Source: JAUSNA01 sp964511965
GTDB taxonomy: Bacteria > Patescibacteriota > Microgenomatia > Levybacterales > GWA1-39-11
NCBI GenBank assembly: GCA_964511965.1
Contig: CAZEGF010000051.1
Location: 1-36,292 of the forward strand
Length of the DNA stretch: 36,292 nt
Reading direction: 5' to 3'
Both the position numbers and the translations under genes were made by a program. The notes below the pieces were generated by a model that ran no database searches, had not been told where the DNA came from, and worked only from the letters and a program-made list of their open reading frames with translations. This document shows positions 34,401 to 36,292 of this stretch, one piece after another. How positions within the stretch are numbered: position 1 is the first letter of the stretch; each line of letters opens with the position of its first letter.

Positions 34401-35977
34401 CCAGTACCATTTCCAATGAGGACCTGACCATTTGTTGGAGTTGATCCAGTCCCAGTGCCCCCATTACCAATCGGCAAAGTTCCAGTAATCTCAGTTACAC
34501 CTCCAGCTAAATTAAGTGCTGAAGTAGAGAGTACGCCAGACGCATTGTTATGTACTATTCCTGTTGTTGAGAGGCTAGAAAGAGTAACGTTATTAAAAGT
34601 TGGACTTGAAGTGGTACTGATATTTTGAATTGTGTTGATTGTACCGGATGAGGCAGAAAAATTTGTTGCGTTAAATTGAGCTATACCTTTTTGAGTAGTT
34701 GAAGCATCATCAATTGTGATAGTGGCTCCAGCCCCAGAGGTATTTGATATAGTAAGAGCCCCAACGAGCCCGTCAACACTAGTAACGCTTCCACCTGCTC
34801 CATTGAGATCAGTTGAACATTCCCATTCTTTGGTCGAAGAATTCCACTTCAAAAGTTCACCGTTTGAACATCCCTGAAGGAGTCCTAATTCATTATTACT
34901 ACCGACAAACTCAAGACCCGAGAAAGAGGAGGTAGAGCCACTTCCATTTGCAGAAGAAATTAGCTCTGTGACACTATTTGAGCTACTATTACCGGTATTT
35001 GTTATAGTTAATTTCTTGTTGTGGTTATCAAGTGAGAGAGAAATGCCATTGCCTGATGCAAATTCAAAAGTATCTGTGTTACTGGTGGCATCAGTCGTAG
35101 TTGAGCCTGCTTTTATAGTTTTGAATATCTTTTGATCGCTTCCTTTGTCAGTATTAGTCAAAATACCACCATTTAAGTTCAAACCCGAGCCTATTGGAAC
35201 TACCAGTTCCGTTCCTTCTTCAGAAGAAGAGTTGTTTGAGGATGTATCATAATTTTCAGTCTTGGGAGGATAATTCGCAGCAAGTATAGTTGAATCTACT
35301 TTGAGCTTGCCTTTAATAAAAACATTACCCTCAAAGGTAATATCTCCTTTTATGGGTTTTGAATTGTTGGCAAACAACGTCTTATCAATTGGAGTATTAG
35401 GTTGTAAGTTAAGATAACCGGCAATTGAACCTCTTATTGCTTTCTGAAGAGATGGGGCAGATACGAAGAAAAGAAATACGATTATGGCAAATGCGACCGA
35501 TCCCCCGATGAAAAATTTGGAACGATTATGGAAAGGAAAATGATAACCTATAGTTACATCAGATTTCTCTGGCAATTTTTGGTCTACTTGTTGACGCATT
35601 ACCGGAGTTGGAACTGATTCTTTAGGATTTGAGGCTATTGGGGTAGATGGGGTTGGGTGTTGCGGTGGAGTTTGAGCTGATACATTGACTGGAGCTTGAG
35701 GTGGGGTAGCTTTAAAAGGTGACGTATCAGCTAACGGAGCGGTTACTGGGGATTGGGCAATAAAATCAGGAGCTACTGGAGGCTGGGGTGCTACAACCGG
35801 AGCCTTTATCTTTGCCTTAGCAATGAAATCGTTGATTTGAGCTTGGGTGTAGCGTCGGTGACCTCCTTCAGTCCTGATAGGGGTTAGTACTCCTTTATTT
35901 TCCCAGCGTCTAAGAGTCTTAGTTGAAACTTTTAACTTTTTGGCGGCTTCTTGAATGCTTAATAACTTCTCGTCCAT
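13448..35977 (-). CDS. Giant membrane-tethered HTH protein with a surface-fibre ectodomain, 7,509 aa
   Basis: This is a single uninterrupted frame. Residues 4-53 are a MerR/excisionase-type HTH (LLSIQEAAKKLKVSTKTLRRW, ending GGHRRYT). Residues 57-135 are a Pro/Ala/Gln-rich linker. Residues 155-173 are a lone membrane helix preceded by HNRSK, so the N-terminus is cytoplasmic and the remaining 7,300 or so residues are outside. The ectodomain is Gly/Ser/Thr/Asn-rich and built from tail-fibre-like modules, with about 23 copies of an NQTLTIGGNTTGNI motif. It also holds a Gly-rich block (about 3471-3801), 17-residue head-type repeats (about 5391-5564), a seven-repeat propeller (about 6490-6850), a duplicated beta domain (about 6986-7054 and 7167-7238), and a coiled coil (about 7262-7310). 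I see no peptidase S74-type chaperone at the C-terminus. The start is the first Met before the HTH, and there is no Shine-Dalgarno sequence. An adhesin or fibre coupled to transcription or DNA anchoring is inferred. Confidence 0.92.
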   Translation of the reverse strand: MDEKLLSIQEAAKKLKVSTKTLRRWENKGVLTPIRTEGGHRRYTQAQINDFIAKAKIKAPVVAPQPPVAPDFIAQSPVTAPLADTSPFKATPPQAPVNVSAQTPPQHPTPSTPIASNPKESVPTPVMRQQVDQKLPEKSDVTIGYHFPFHNRSKFFIGGSVAFAIIVFLFFVSAPSLQKAIRGSIAGYLNLQPNTPIDKTLFANNSKPIKGDITFEGNVFIKGKLKVDSTILAANYPPKTENYDTSSNNSSSEEGTELVVPIGSGLNLNGGILTNTDKGSDQKIFKTIKAGSTTTDATSNTDTFEFASGNGISLSLDNHNKKLTITNTGNSSSNSVTELISSANGSGSTSSFSGLEFVGSNNELGLLQGCSNGELLKWNSSTKEWECSTDLNGAGGSVTSVDGLVGALTISNTSGAGATITIDDASTTQKGIAQFNATNFSASSGTINTIQNISTTSSPTFNNVTLSSLSTTGIVHNNASGVLSTSALNLAGGVTEITGTLPIGNGGTGTGSTPTNGQVLIGNGTGYSLATLTQGTGITVTNGVGTISIASTLGTSIDLTSEVTGLLPVGNGGTGTNSFTAGGILYGNTTSPVASSAQGVAGQVLLSGGSGAPTWTTGTLALGGNLITSGGSAVTFTSTGSTNVTLPTTGTLATLAGNEALTNKTINGLTPTSQADGFTISGGTISRTLTVTGNSLSLNQSLLTSSSPTFGGLTLTGFANCALETNGSGVTICGVGAGSDWTIANGSIYPVNNTLDFLIGSTATSTAKFAVLNVNGARGTQTASISGNIVLDNAASIQTTNNQNLTLGGNTTGNIAIATLSTGIVKANASGILSSAAVNLSTADITGTLGVGNGGTGIGSVGSAGSIAYSNGSAYAFSAVGTPGDCLLSAGSGSPTWGSCAGGGASSFGTTGGLLYPLDTTVDFAIGGTATTSAKFGVFGVGTDTPVASLSASTGYGLTLGYDGTIQTTKDQTLTIGGNTTGNITLSPLNGNGKVRSTGTIDIATGKTYQINGSDILSLTALGGSVVSSSLTSVGTITSGTWNGSTISSQYGGTGQNFAASTGVPTLSSGTWSVSSQLSAQRGGTGIDGSGATNGQVLIGNGSGYTLSTLTQGSGITITNGAGSITIDSSLGVSVDLGSEVTGTLGVGNGGTGTGSIGSAGTVAYSNGTTLAYTGVGAPGDCLISTGATTPTWGGCSGGGSSGWLTSAGLFYPADSTVDLAVGGTSTASARFGIFGVNTDTPVASISASTGYGISLAYDGSIQTTKNQSLTIGGNTTGNIILSPNGGNDQVISSGSINVASGKTYKINGVDVLSSSSLGTGITGSSLTSVGTITSGVWNASLIGTAYGGLGADVTAAGAGEILYSTGTNTYGHLAAGINGQCLTSSGAGAPVWGPCGSMTSSPFGESLGSIIPFNSTEDFLIGGQATTSAKFAVLGINEARGTQIASLSGSLVLDSLGSIQTTNKQTLTIGGSTTGAVAISGIGTGVVHSTNGVLSTAVVTNAELQNSSITVTGGTGLGVSGSPVSLGGTLTLSNTGVTSNVAGSGISVNQATGAVTITNTGVLSVVGGTGGTAQTGALTINNAQTSGGAITIDDATAIAKGIASFNSTNFSVSSGAVNTIQNITTTSSPTFNGLTLSGLTLTGFANCTLKTDGSGITTCGTDSIGTNYWNQTNGVITPSNSTVDFLLGSQSTDSAKFAILNINGARGTQTATLSGNLTLDAASSIQTTNNQTLTLGGNSTGNIILSPNAGTGTVLATGDLNLSNGKAYYINGTSALSSNTLGTAVTASSLTSVGALASGSIANGFGTILTSNTIQGSDITASGTTGFISSGAGADLTFDASGTHTISATSGTLELGALTLTGAISGNGQNITGLGTINGLAITANTGTITSGTWNGAVIGAAYGGTGIDGSSAGNGTVLIGNGSGYTLANLSAGSGINISNGPGSISISSTIVPNSKFTQNDSLGVLYPNNNTLDFLIGGTSTSAAKFAITGVNDTRGQQTATLSGSLTLDSSGSLQTTNNQTLTIGGNTTGNVILSPNNGTGTVTSTGDFNLASGKAFTINGTSVLNGTTLGTGITGSSLTSVGTITSGTWNGTSIAPQYGGTGQNFSGSTGVITVNSGTFVASAQLSTALGGLGANITAAGAGELLYSTGTTTYGHLAAGVGGQCLTSGGAGAPVWAPCGTSSVTPFQELTGAIVPNNSTVDFLIGGQATTSAKFAVLGINGNRGTQIASISGNIVLDSAGSIQTTNNQDLTIGGNTTGGIILSPNNGNGSVNSTGDFNLSNGKSYFINGVNVLSGSTLGSGITASSLTSVGTISTGIWNATAIGAQYGGTGIDTSGATGVPTLSSGTWSVSAQLSTLRGGTGVDGSTAGNGTILIGNGSGYSLANITAGTGISISNGSGSITIAQNPSANPFASNLGAIYENNATQDFLIGSQSTSSAKFAILNVNGTRGTQTASVAGNLVLDAAGSLQTTLNQTLTIGGNATGNIILSPNNGSGITTSTGDFNLSSGKAFTINGASVLSGSTLGSGVTASSLTSVGTITSGTWNGTAIGTLYGGTGIDTSGATGVPTISGGTWSVGAQLSALRGGTGVDGSAAGNGTVLIGNGSGYSLSTLTAGTGVSITNGVGSITISQSPSSNPFTSNLGTIFENNTTQDFLLGSQSTSSAKFAVLNINGTRGSQTASLSGNLVLDAVSSIQTTNNQTLTIGGNTTGNIILSPNNGSSTVNSTGDFALANGKAYYINGANVLNGSTLGTGILSSSLTSVGALASGSIANGFGTILTGNTIQGTDITASGTTGFISSGAGADLLFNASGTHTISASSGTLELGALTLNGAITGNSQNITGLGTINGLAITANTGVITTGTWNGTAVGAQYGGTGIDTSGATGVPTLSSGTWSVSAQLSALRGGTGIDGSSAGNGTVLIGNGSGYSLANLTAGTGISISNGSGSITIAQNPSDNPFTSNLGAIFENNTSQDFLIGSQASSSAKFAILNVNGTRGSQTASLSGSLVLDSIGSLQTTLNQSLTLGGGTTGNLILGKSGQILTLPGFDCSGSGNGGKLTTTAGGVLTCASDGTGSTSYSPFQESTSLGINYQVNTTEDFLLGDTATSSAKFAFIGNSLARGLQTASISGNIVLDSTGSIQTTKNQSLTIGGNTTGNIYLDSANGVIRAQDEFIAAGEARVLGYAIYWGTGDCNANFCISSGSVRNPNSDIALSGNGVNFNNTNDTTVGTFRSDTIQLGIGTSSPISALHVSRSLSSTALGKAVAIFNQVENQDIFAASASGVTKFTINNGGNLGIAGSNASSSNYITAPNFVLNTSGQITTGTWQGTIVGTQYGGTGLNASGVTQGNIPYFSGTGVLAALAPSTAGWILSTNGVGANPSWIDPATLTSNNYWDIANGVITPKMTSTLDLLLGGTSTASAKFAFINVNNGTPTASVSAGTNGSVYLTATGLLATTARQTLTLGDTTTTGNIVINSGNGSGSSNGSSINLTAGSAGSSGTAGGGVNITAGAGTNNNAGGVVTLTGGAGNNAGAGGNVALIGGAPGTNAGATAGKVTLTGGTGTNTPGGAVELTGGAGNLAGAGGAVTLTGGIGGNNGSVVAGAINLIGGAGAGSAGVGGGINLTTGAGSAGSAGGASGSIAIASGNGGNGSVIWGGNSGDIGFTIGTPGTTTSGAGANAGNFTFTGSAGTAGTSSNAGGSGSSFTFTAGNGGQTATGTGGSAGAISLTAGNGGLPSGAGTGAAGGAVALTAGNGTLALAGGAVNLTAGQGGATGNGGAMTFTTGAGGATSGNSGALALGTGTVTSGSFGTISLKQGTNTRFYIDANGLIGIGSTTPVSPLFITGGYANNAAFILNQNNNGDIFAASASGTTKFVIKNDGTASSSAGFTVDGIGNIQSTNNQTLTIGGNTTGGINIGGNGDVNISSYTTINNGFEITGSNTSRLKVWGSSGTLLLQGASSGIYDCNTFKVICIGAGSGFGTNVLKSTDADFGIDTGTGIFLTSNSASVSGNLILDAAGSLQTTKSQTLTLGGGTTGNLILGRTGQILTLPGFDCSGSGNGGKLTTTTGGVLTCASDGTGSTSYSPFQESTVLGINYQVNTTEDFLIGGVATTSAKFAFININNGTPTASISANNGNNALFISGDGSISTTNRGTIKIGGTSAGNIVFAPGGSDHAVFDNNGNLNLNGTSTSQNAGNTIYGSTAANGNLYLGSTTNGTKGAVYFQSTSNYIDGTNNLLIAGDATFTGNNIGIGTTANGSSNLRFNGSSNIDVFSNLGSTILTIENKGVGGPASTYIEGGLAVGTSTFTGGAGTFVGGISGGNAALIVNQNGASTNDILAASASGTTKFVIKNDGTASSSAGFTIDGIGQIQSTLGQTLTIGGGTSGNVIIGQSGKGITLPGFTGQNGILYATQTTGVLAQATTGSTGLCLLSGASAPTWSTCPAGSGFTQWELANGAIYSGNTTLDLLLGGTATTSAKFAILGINNARGQQTASVSGNFVLDAAGSLQTTNNQTLTLGGSTTGNIIIDSNSNLITANDAITLTNGTLNSSVASGGTAFTLDADNAFSTGNLFSLTENNGGTQHLTIDDAGNFNLNGTSATKDSGNTIYGSTAANGTLFLISTTNSTKGAVYFQSTSNYVDGSNNLQLAGDATFSGNNIGIGTTANSGSNLRFSGSSNIDVFSNVGTTLLTIENKGVGGPASTYIEGKLGVGTSTLTGVGNFVGGNTGGNAALIVNQTGASGNDIFAASTSGITKFVIKNDGTASSSAGFTIDGIGNIQSTNYQTLTLGGGSTGNLILGKSSQSITLPGFDCSGSGNGGKLTTTAGGVLTCASDTSGGTGGYSPFQESTSLGLNYQVNNTEDFLIGGVATTSAKFAILGVAGARGTQTASLSGNIVLDAAGSLQTTKNQTLTIGGNTTGDIQLLPSNGSGTVYIGSGNGGQTIRTGGNLSIVPSDNVGGFNYVDIGEQVGNSLNGATFWFKDVAVGEGLHLKTPSALTTGSWETDGGFVTAFNGDVGTILSVESQGSITQTAAYIGANIDLATQVTVPNSSSGNQTGISLTLEDGGTSATTKGLILADTGTTGIDYGIDFSGVGKFNIAGINLNSGGNGTAISATANAGGQAAFILNKTGSSGNIFTASASGVTKFNIGLDGTASSSAGFTIDGIGNIQSTNYQTFTLGGNTTGNIMLSPLNNQGGVAINKTLGPLASLDIKDLSSVASQGSEKITNSNDSTFASNTGNWTTSGTPDWAINVASSGQARKNAPGTGALTLSNSALDSAPVAGQTYRVIFDYTTTASSSGNLIPSFGGTNGVTVGTEASEFSTSQVQIITATNTNQLQFTPSINWYGTIDNVYVEQITTSSVALRVEASNGSTNPLEIRTGGDTLKSVFIGNGSGKSNTTGSLNLGVGYQALQSNTTGSFNTALGYKALINNTSAQGNTAVGYGTLFSNTIGDRNTALGSQALLNNTSGSYNTALGFNSLGSNTIGTDNISIGYNALSANTSGNFNISIGNSSLLSNSRGNYNAAIGYQALYNNTLSNNNVAYGYRAGFTNTVGGSNSFFGYLADVGLGNLINATAIGANSYVSANDSLVLGSIYGVNSATGSAKIGIGTTAPKFTLDINGGYGSNALLSLNQTNNSDILTASASGVTKFVIKNDGTASSSAGFTINGVGNIQSTRNQTLTIGGGSTGNLILGKTSQTITLPGFDCSGSGNGGKLTTTAGGVLTCSADSSSAGGSSPFQESTSLGLNYQVNTTEDFLIGGVATTSAKFAILGVAGTSPTASISAQNALGQALVLGSDGTIQSTRNNSLTLGGNTTGNIILRPTNGAGRLTIIHGTTGTGGVTLQDSETNLADKHSRLRVAHYDNSEEPVTLIFGESNATQNNIYIGGISASENAATEIDFLTALNNTTLSGTRRMRIMSNGDVSIGNTVTPLAKLHVEGGDQGGNAAVIFNQIGPSTNDIFAASSSGVTKFVIKNDGTASSSAGFTINGIGNIQSTNNQTLTIGGGSTGNLILGQANHSITLPSFTNNNNSVLYSGANGVLGVAETTNSSYCLLSNGGTAAPSWGVCPTGSGITQWTISNGAIISGNQTLDLVYGGVTSSSAVFKVTGQGNPFAGTLVGASVSANTSFAGLVVDNKGVGDIFTASSSGLTRFVVTQNGNVGIGTNTPGQQLNLFSSANTSNGLRIENSSSGNSAYAQMEFIANNSRFHIGVAGSGTPGSNPNNFFIYDYNANSTRLSLTPLGNLGIGTQAPAGEFQVTRPISWGATGKALAIFDQIENQDIFTASASGTTRFTISNSGYIGINRSPISGVALALGGTDDTKIISLGVNADNSIGFTSALSTGGTGTIGVGPAFNSSGNHLWFVGDSVISALDTWQTSSMAYDKAQTTLQVGVGTTQSPVSGNLGAMFQVYSSLGTSPAASVSAVSSFAALSVNNSGVGDLFTASSSGLTRFVVGQNGNVGIGTSTPTEKLSVAGNIFIDQAPNSSQSDQQNWTLTTHTTPGTIVSGGTSSVASISASTVFNGSLYIGTSKTDGAEVYRYNGSSGNWTKVSQSTAGTIANGGTANIDTVSSMIVYNGKLYIGTTDTGGAEVYEYQGGTTWNKISQAAAGTIRSGGTSGIYGAASMVVYGGRLFVGTELGGRAELYRWDGVTNWTIINTTAGTFVTTNSVSIHKVSSMAVMNGTLYLGLAKPAAADLVRYNGNTGASVFTKLNNNTGGTFSVNGANITAMNDIPAMAVYNGRLYIAINKANAADVIAYDSNTQNTTTNTFHRIINAAGQIDANYGSSINGVTSIAVYNGRLYIGTNEPSAAEIYRYEGVRDWTRVSQGSSGVVASGGTTGIDAVVQLQPYNGSLYAGTYEAAKAEVYNYALTQDQSYSLVFHAGTTGGGGEQNNLMNVGRMFFMASPSANMTSVGQQGAFFFTHGIQTQAGAYDVAEDYPTRDDTLQPGDLIEIDPNERGYVRKSSGSYADGLVGVYSENPGFRLSQVDQSIDNSPVIPVALAGRVPAKVSTENGPIQAGDYLTSSSVPGVAMKATKGGNVIGKAMEPYSEEGVGKILVYVNASQTIGDTNAGIFAQGGMGDVGSDVNSNFSTFLNVNGDFAGKIRENVSGGTTYTTASTGYAEWYKKSDQSDSLENGDIVCMTTSGVSKCDNNGTILGVVTDIPGFEGNAAHANDDGYVLVAISGQVATKIDTESNIKKSDAIGISETPGVGTKITSGFTLGTALEDASSSSNGAILVSVNPTYKADIAMGSSLNTLAVNNSSQTSTVPSSELKSLKSEINYIEQILSSHSENIIANQESMATLSARLDKLEKTHNLTLTPFASSSSEFATVAQDLVVFGNSSFNNASVQESLSIGNSMTISNGSINTIGTGLALQSLRQGDLDLMAGAVIITTDGTMHVKENAEFGKDVTVKGVLSAQSVNLQKGGYIELSATEASSSATAGSSTIRLGQTQRKIYNPNIKSDSLIYVTPTSRTGAMTPYISEQSENGKYFIVEIENTIQNELKFNYLIINRN
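14045..14190 (-). other. Predicted coiled coil in the giant protein
   Basis: Residues about 7262-7310 (LKSLKSEINYIEQIL, continuing to LSARLDKLEKTHNL) show a heptad pattern of hydrophobic positions with charged flanks. It is the only clear coiled coil in the ectodomain and lies near the C-terminus, where it could trimerise or dimerise fibre chains. Confidence 0.65.
14262..15020 (-). other. Duplicated C-terminal beta domain of the giant protein
   Basis: Two copies of one pattern lie about 180 residues apart. Copy 1 runs VIPVALAGRVPAKV, then GDYLTSSSVPGVAMKAT, then VIGKAMEPY and ILVYVN. Copy 2 runs VLVAISGQVATKI, then SDAIGISETPGVGTKIT, then TLGTALEDA and ILVSVN. The shared core is a gating-type beta fold with a conserved S-x-x-PGV-x-x-K-x-T. 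I recall this kind of segment near the C-terminus of fibre-like proteins but cannot name a family. Confidence 0.6.
15430..16520 (-). repeat. Seven-repeat beta-propeller in the giant protein
   Basis: By eye there are exactly seven repeats of roughly 50 residues with the core NGxLYIGTxxxxxAEVYxY. They include NGSLYIGTSKTDGAEVYRY, NGKLYIGTTDTGGAEVYEY, GGRLFVGTELGGRAELYRW, NGTLYLGLAKPAAADLVRY, NGRLYIAINKANAADVIAY, NGRLYIGTNEPSAAEIYRY and NGSLYAGTYEAAKAEVYNY. Seven is the classical blade number. Such a domain could bind a ligand or partner at the fibre's far end. Confidence 0.7.
19285..19805 (-). repeat. 17-residue head-type repeats in the giant protein
   Basis: About nine to ten consecutive 17-residue repeats follow the pattern NTALGYxALxxNTSGxx, for example NTALGYKALINNTSAQG, NTAVGYGTLFSNTIGDR and NISIGYNALSANTSGNF. 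The pattern resembles the left-handed beta-roll repeats of YadA-type trimeric adhesin heads and some phage fibres. The period is 51 nt on the DNA, but the copies are diverged. Confidence 0.7.
24575..25565 (-). repeat. Glycine-rich repeat block in the giant protein
   Basis: About 330 residues are dominated by Gly, Ala, Thr and Asn, in loose repeats of 12-20 residues with the core GGAVxLTGGAG (for example GGVVTLTGGAGNNAGAGG, GGAVELTGGAGNLAGAGG). Cys and Lys are nearly absent. The complementary strand gives a long Pro/Ala-rich open frame, which is a by-product of this composition. A stacked Gly-rich helix or beta-solenoid is plausible. Confidence 0.7.
26900..34300 (-). repeat. Array of about ten fibre modules, 500-960 bp each
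   Basis: The anchor DFLIGGxxTxSAKFA recurs near 27046, 28003, 28681, 29360, 30050, 30920, 31720, 32320, 33210 and 33708. A full module of about 225 residues runs from that anchor through RGTQTASxSGNLVLD, NQTLTIGGNTTGNI, SSLTSVGTITSGTWNG and YGGTGID to NGTVLIGNGSGYSL. Some modules lack parts. DNA identity is mostly moderate, with short perfectly conserved tracts. Confidence 0.75.
35459..35515 (-). other. Single transmembrane helix of the giant protein
   Basis: Residues about 155-173 (FFIGGSVAFAIIVFLFFVS) are the only strongly hydrophobic stretch found. Basic residues before it (HNRSK) put the N-terminal HTH in the cytoplasm. With no cleavable signal peptide it acts as a signal anchor. Confidence 0.85.
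35828..35965 (-). other. MerR/excisionase-type HTH at the N-terminus of the giant protein
   Basis: Residues 5-50 read LLSIQEAAKKLKVSTKTLRRW, then ENKGVLTPIRTEGG and HRRYTQAQI. This shows the HTH helices, the conserved Arg-Trp of the recognition region and the RRY wing typical of MerR-group domains. No metal-binding or dimerisation helix of full-length MerR follows; a proline-rich linker does. Confidence 0.9.
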
Positions 35978-36000
35978 TTGGCAGTTTCTTGGTCTGTGAA

Positions 36001-36032
36001 AAGTTGGACATTAAAGTTCAAATGTCCAAGTT
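36001..36032. promoter_or_regulatory. Operator-like inverted repeat upstream of the giant gene
   Basis: AAGTTGGACATT (36001-36012) and the complementary arm AATGTCCAAGTT (36021-36032) match at 11 of 12 positions around an 8-nt spacer. The element lies 23 nt before the start codon, inside the predicted leader. Its 10-nt core AAATGTCCAA (36020-36029) recurs exactly at 36104-36113. It is a good candidate binding site for the HTH domain encoded by the adjacent gene; it could alternatively be an RNA hairpin. Confidence 0.6.
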
Positions 36033-36047
36033 TTTTACCCTAATCTA

Positions 36048-36076
36048 ATTACTACACATTTTTCACAGCTTGTCAA
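36048..36076 (-). promoter_or_regulatory. Promoter of the giant gene
   Basis: On the minus strand, a consensus TTGACA (36071-36076), a 17-nt spacer ending TGT (extended -10) and AGTAAT (36048-36053) give transcription from about 36041 with a leader of about 64 nt. Two exact AAATGTCCAA half-sites lie on either side of it. Confidence 0.65.
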
Positions 36077-36103
36077 ACAGTAGTTTTCACGATATTTGAG
36101 GCT

Positions 36104-36113
36104 AAATGTCCAA
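36104..36113. promoter_or_regulatory. Second copy of the operator half-site
   Basis: AAATGTCCAA is identical to 36020-36029, in the same orientation and 84 bp away, which equals eight turns of 10.5-bp DNA. It has no partner arm here. Its placement upstream of the -35 box would allow cooperative binding or looping across the promoter. Confidence 0.5.
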
Positions 36114-36217
36114 TTTTTGATAGCAAATTCTCTGAGGCTACCATTTTTCATGTTTGTATAACTATTTTCCCCTGTCGAAAGTTGGGATTTTTGATAGGAT
36201 TTTGACGGGGTAGGAGG

Positions 36218-36292
36218 ATGTTGGGAATAAGGGAAGACTGGGGAGATATGGAAATAGGGGTGATAATGGAGGAAAAGAAAAGTCTTGGAGTA
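36218..36292 (+). CDS. Possible start of a gene running off the right edge
   Basis: From the ATG at 36218 the frame stays open for 25 codons to the end of the window. The AGGAGG at 36212-36217 touches that ATG, so the true start is probably the TTG at 36221, the ATG at 36248 or the ATG at 36266. Too short to assign a product. If real, it is divergent from the giant gene and would share its regulatory region. Confidence 0.3.
   Translation, partial: MLGIREDWGDMEIGVIMEEKKSLGV

Noticed and set aside
36048..36076. A MerR-type promoter with a 19-20 bp spacer
   Set aside because: The spacer counts as 17 nt and the inverted repeat lies downstream in the leader, so the classical MerR DNA-twisting mechanism is not supported.
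6963..36092. The 9-mer TTTTCACGA at 6963, 11683 and 36084, all in spacers
   Set aside because: Three occurrences with inconsistent positions relative to promoters are too few to call a regulatory motif.

Overview
The window looks like a chromosomal piece of a Candidate Phyla Radiation (Patescibacteria) bacterium, most plausibly of the Microgenomates type. This is inference. The support is an AT-rich background, genes that mostly lack Shine-Dalgarno sequences, many single-pass surface proteins, a very large repetitive surface protein, and TGA used as an ordinary stop (ends at 8713 and 5461), which argues against the code-25 lineages. No tRNA, rRNA, CRISPR array or transposase was seen.

Layout: (1) 14-988 is a compact GC-richer two-gene cassette of unknown function with a consensus promoter, a strongly folded leader, good ribosome binding sites and a hairpin end. 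(2) 1113-2825 is a membrane histidine kinase. (3) 2822-7973, minus strand, is a four-gene cell-surface cluster: two paralogous secreted beta-rich proteins, a DUF916-like membrane-anchored Ig-fold protein and an Ig/carboxypeptidase-regulatory-like anchored protein. (4) 8068-9201 is a second GC-richer two-gene cassette built like the first and sharing a leader motif with it. (5) 9211-12586 holds a PEGA/beta-propeller membrane protein, mreB and a WecG/TagA-type glycosyltransferase, all envelope or cell-shape functions. (6) 12587-13276 is a palindrome-rich spacer followed by a small excisionase-type helix-turn-helix (HTH) protein. (7) 13448-35977, minus strand, is one uninterrupted 7,509-codon gene. 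(8) 35978-36292 is its regulatory region plus a possible gene start at the right edge.

The standout is the 7,509-residue protein. It starts with a MerR/excisionase-type DNA-binding domain, followed by a proline-rich cytoplasmic linker, one transmembrane helix, and roughly 7,300 predicted extracellular residues. These comprise fibre-like modules, a Gly-rich block, 17-residue head-type repeats, a probable seven-bladed beta-propeller, a duplicated beta domain and a coiled coil. Upstream lie a near-perfect 12-bp inverted repeat and a further exact copy of its half-site 84 bp away, bracketing a consensus promoter. I propose a membrane-tethered transcription regulator fused directly to a giant surface fibre, possibly controlling its own expression. 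The small HTH protein at the far end of the gene has a similar DNA-binding domain and could act on related sites.

Two expression styles coexist. Most AT-rich genes have a -10 box ending about 6-10 nt before the ATG (leaderless or nearly so). The two GC-richer cassettes have structured leaders and strong Shine-Dalgarno sequences, which suggests separate ancestry.
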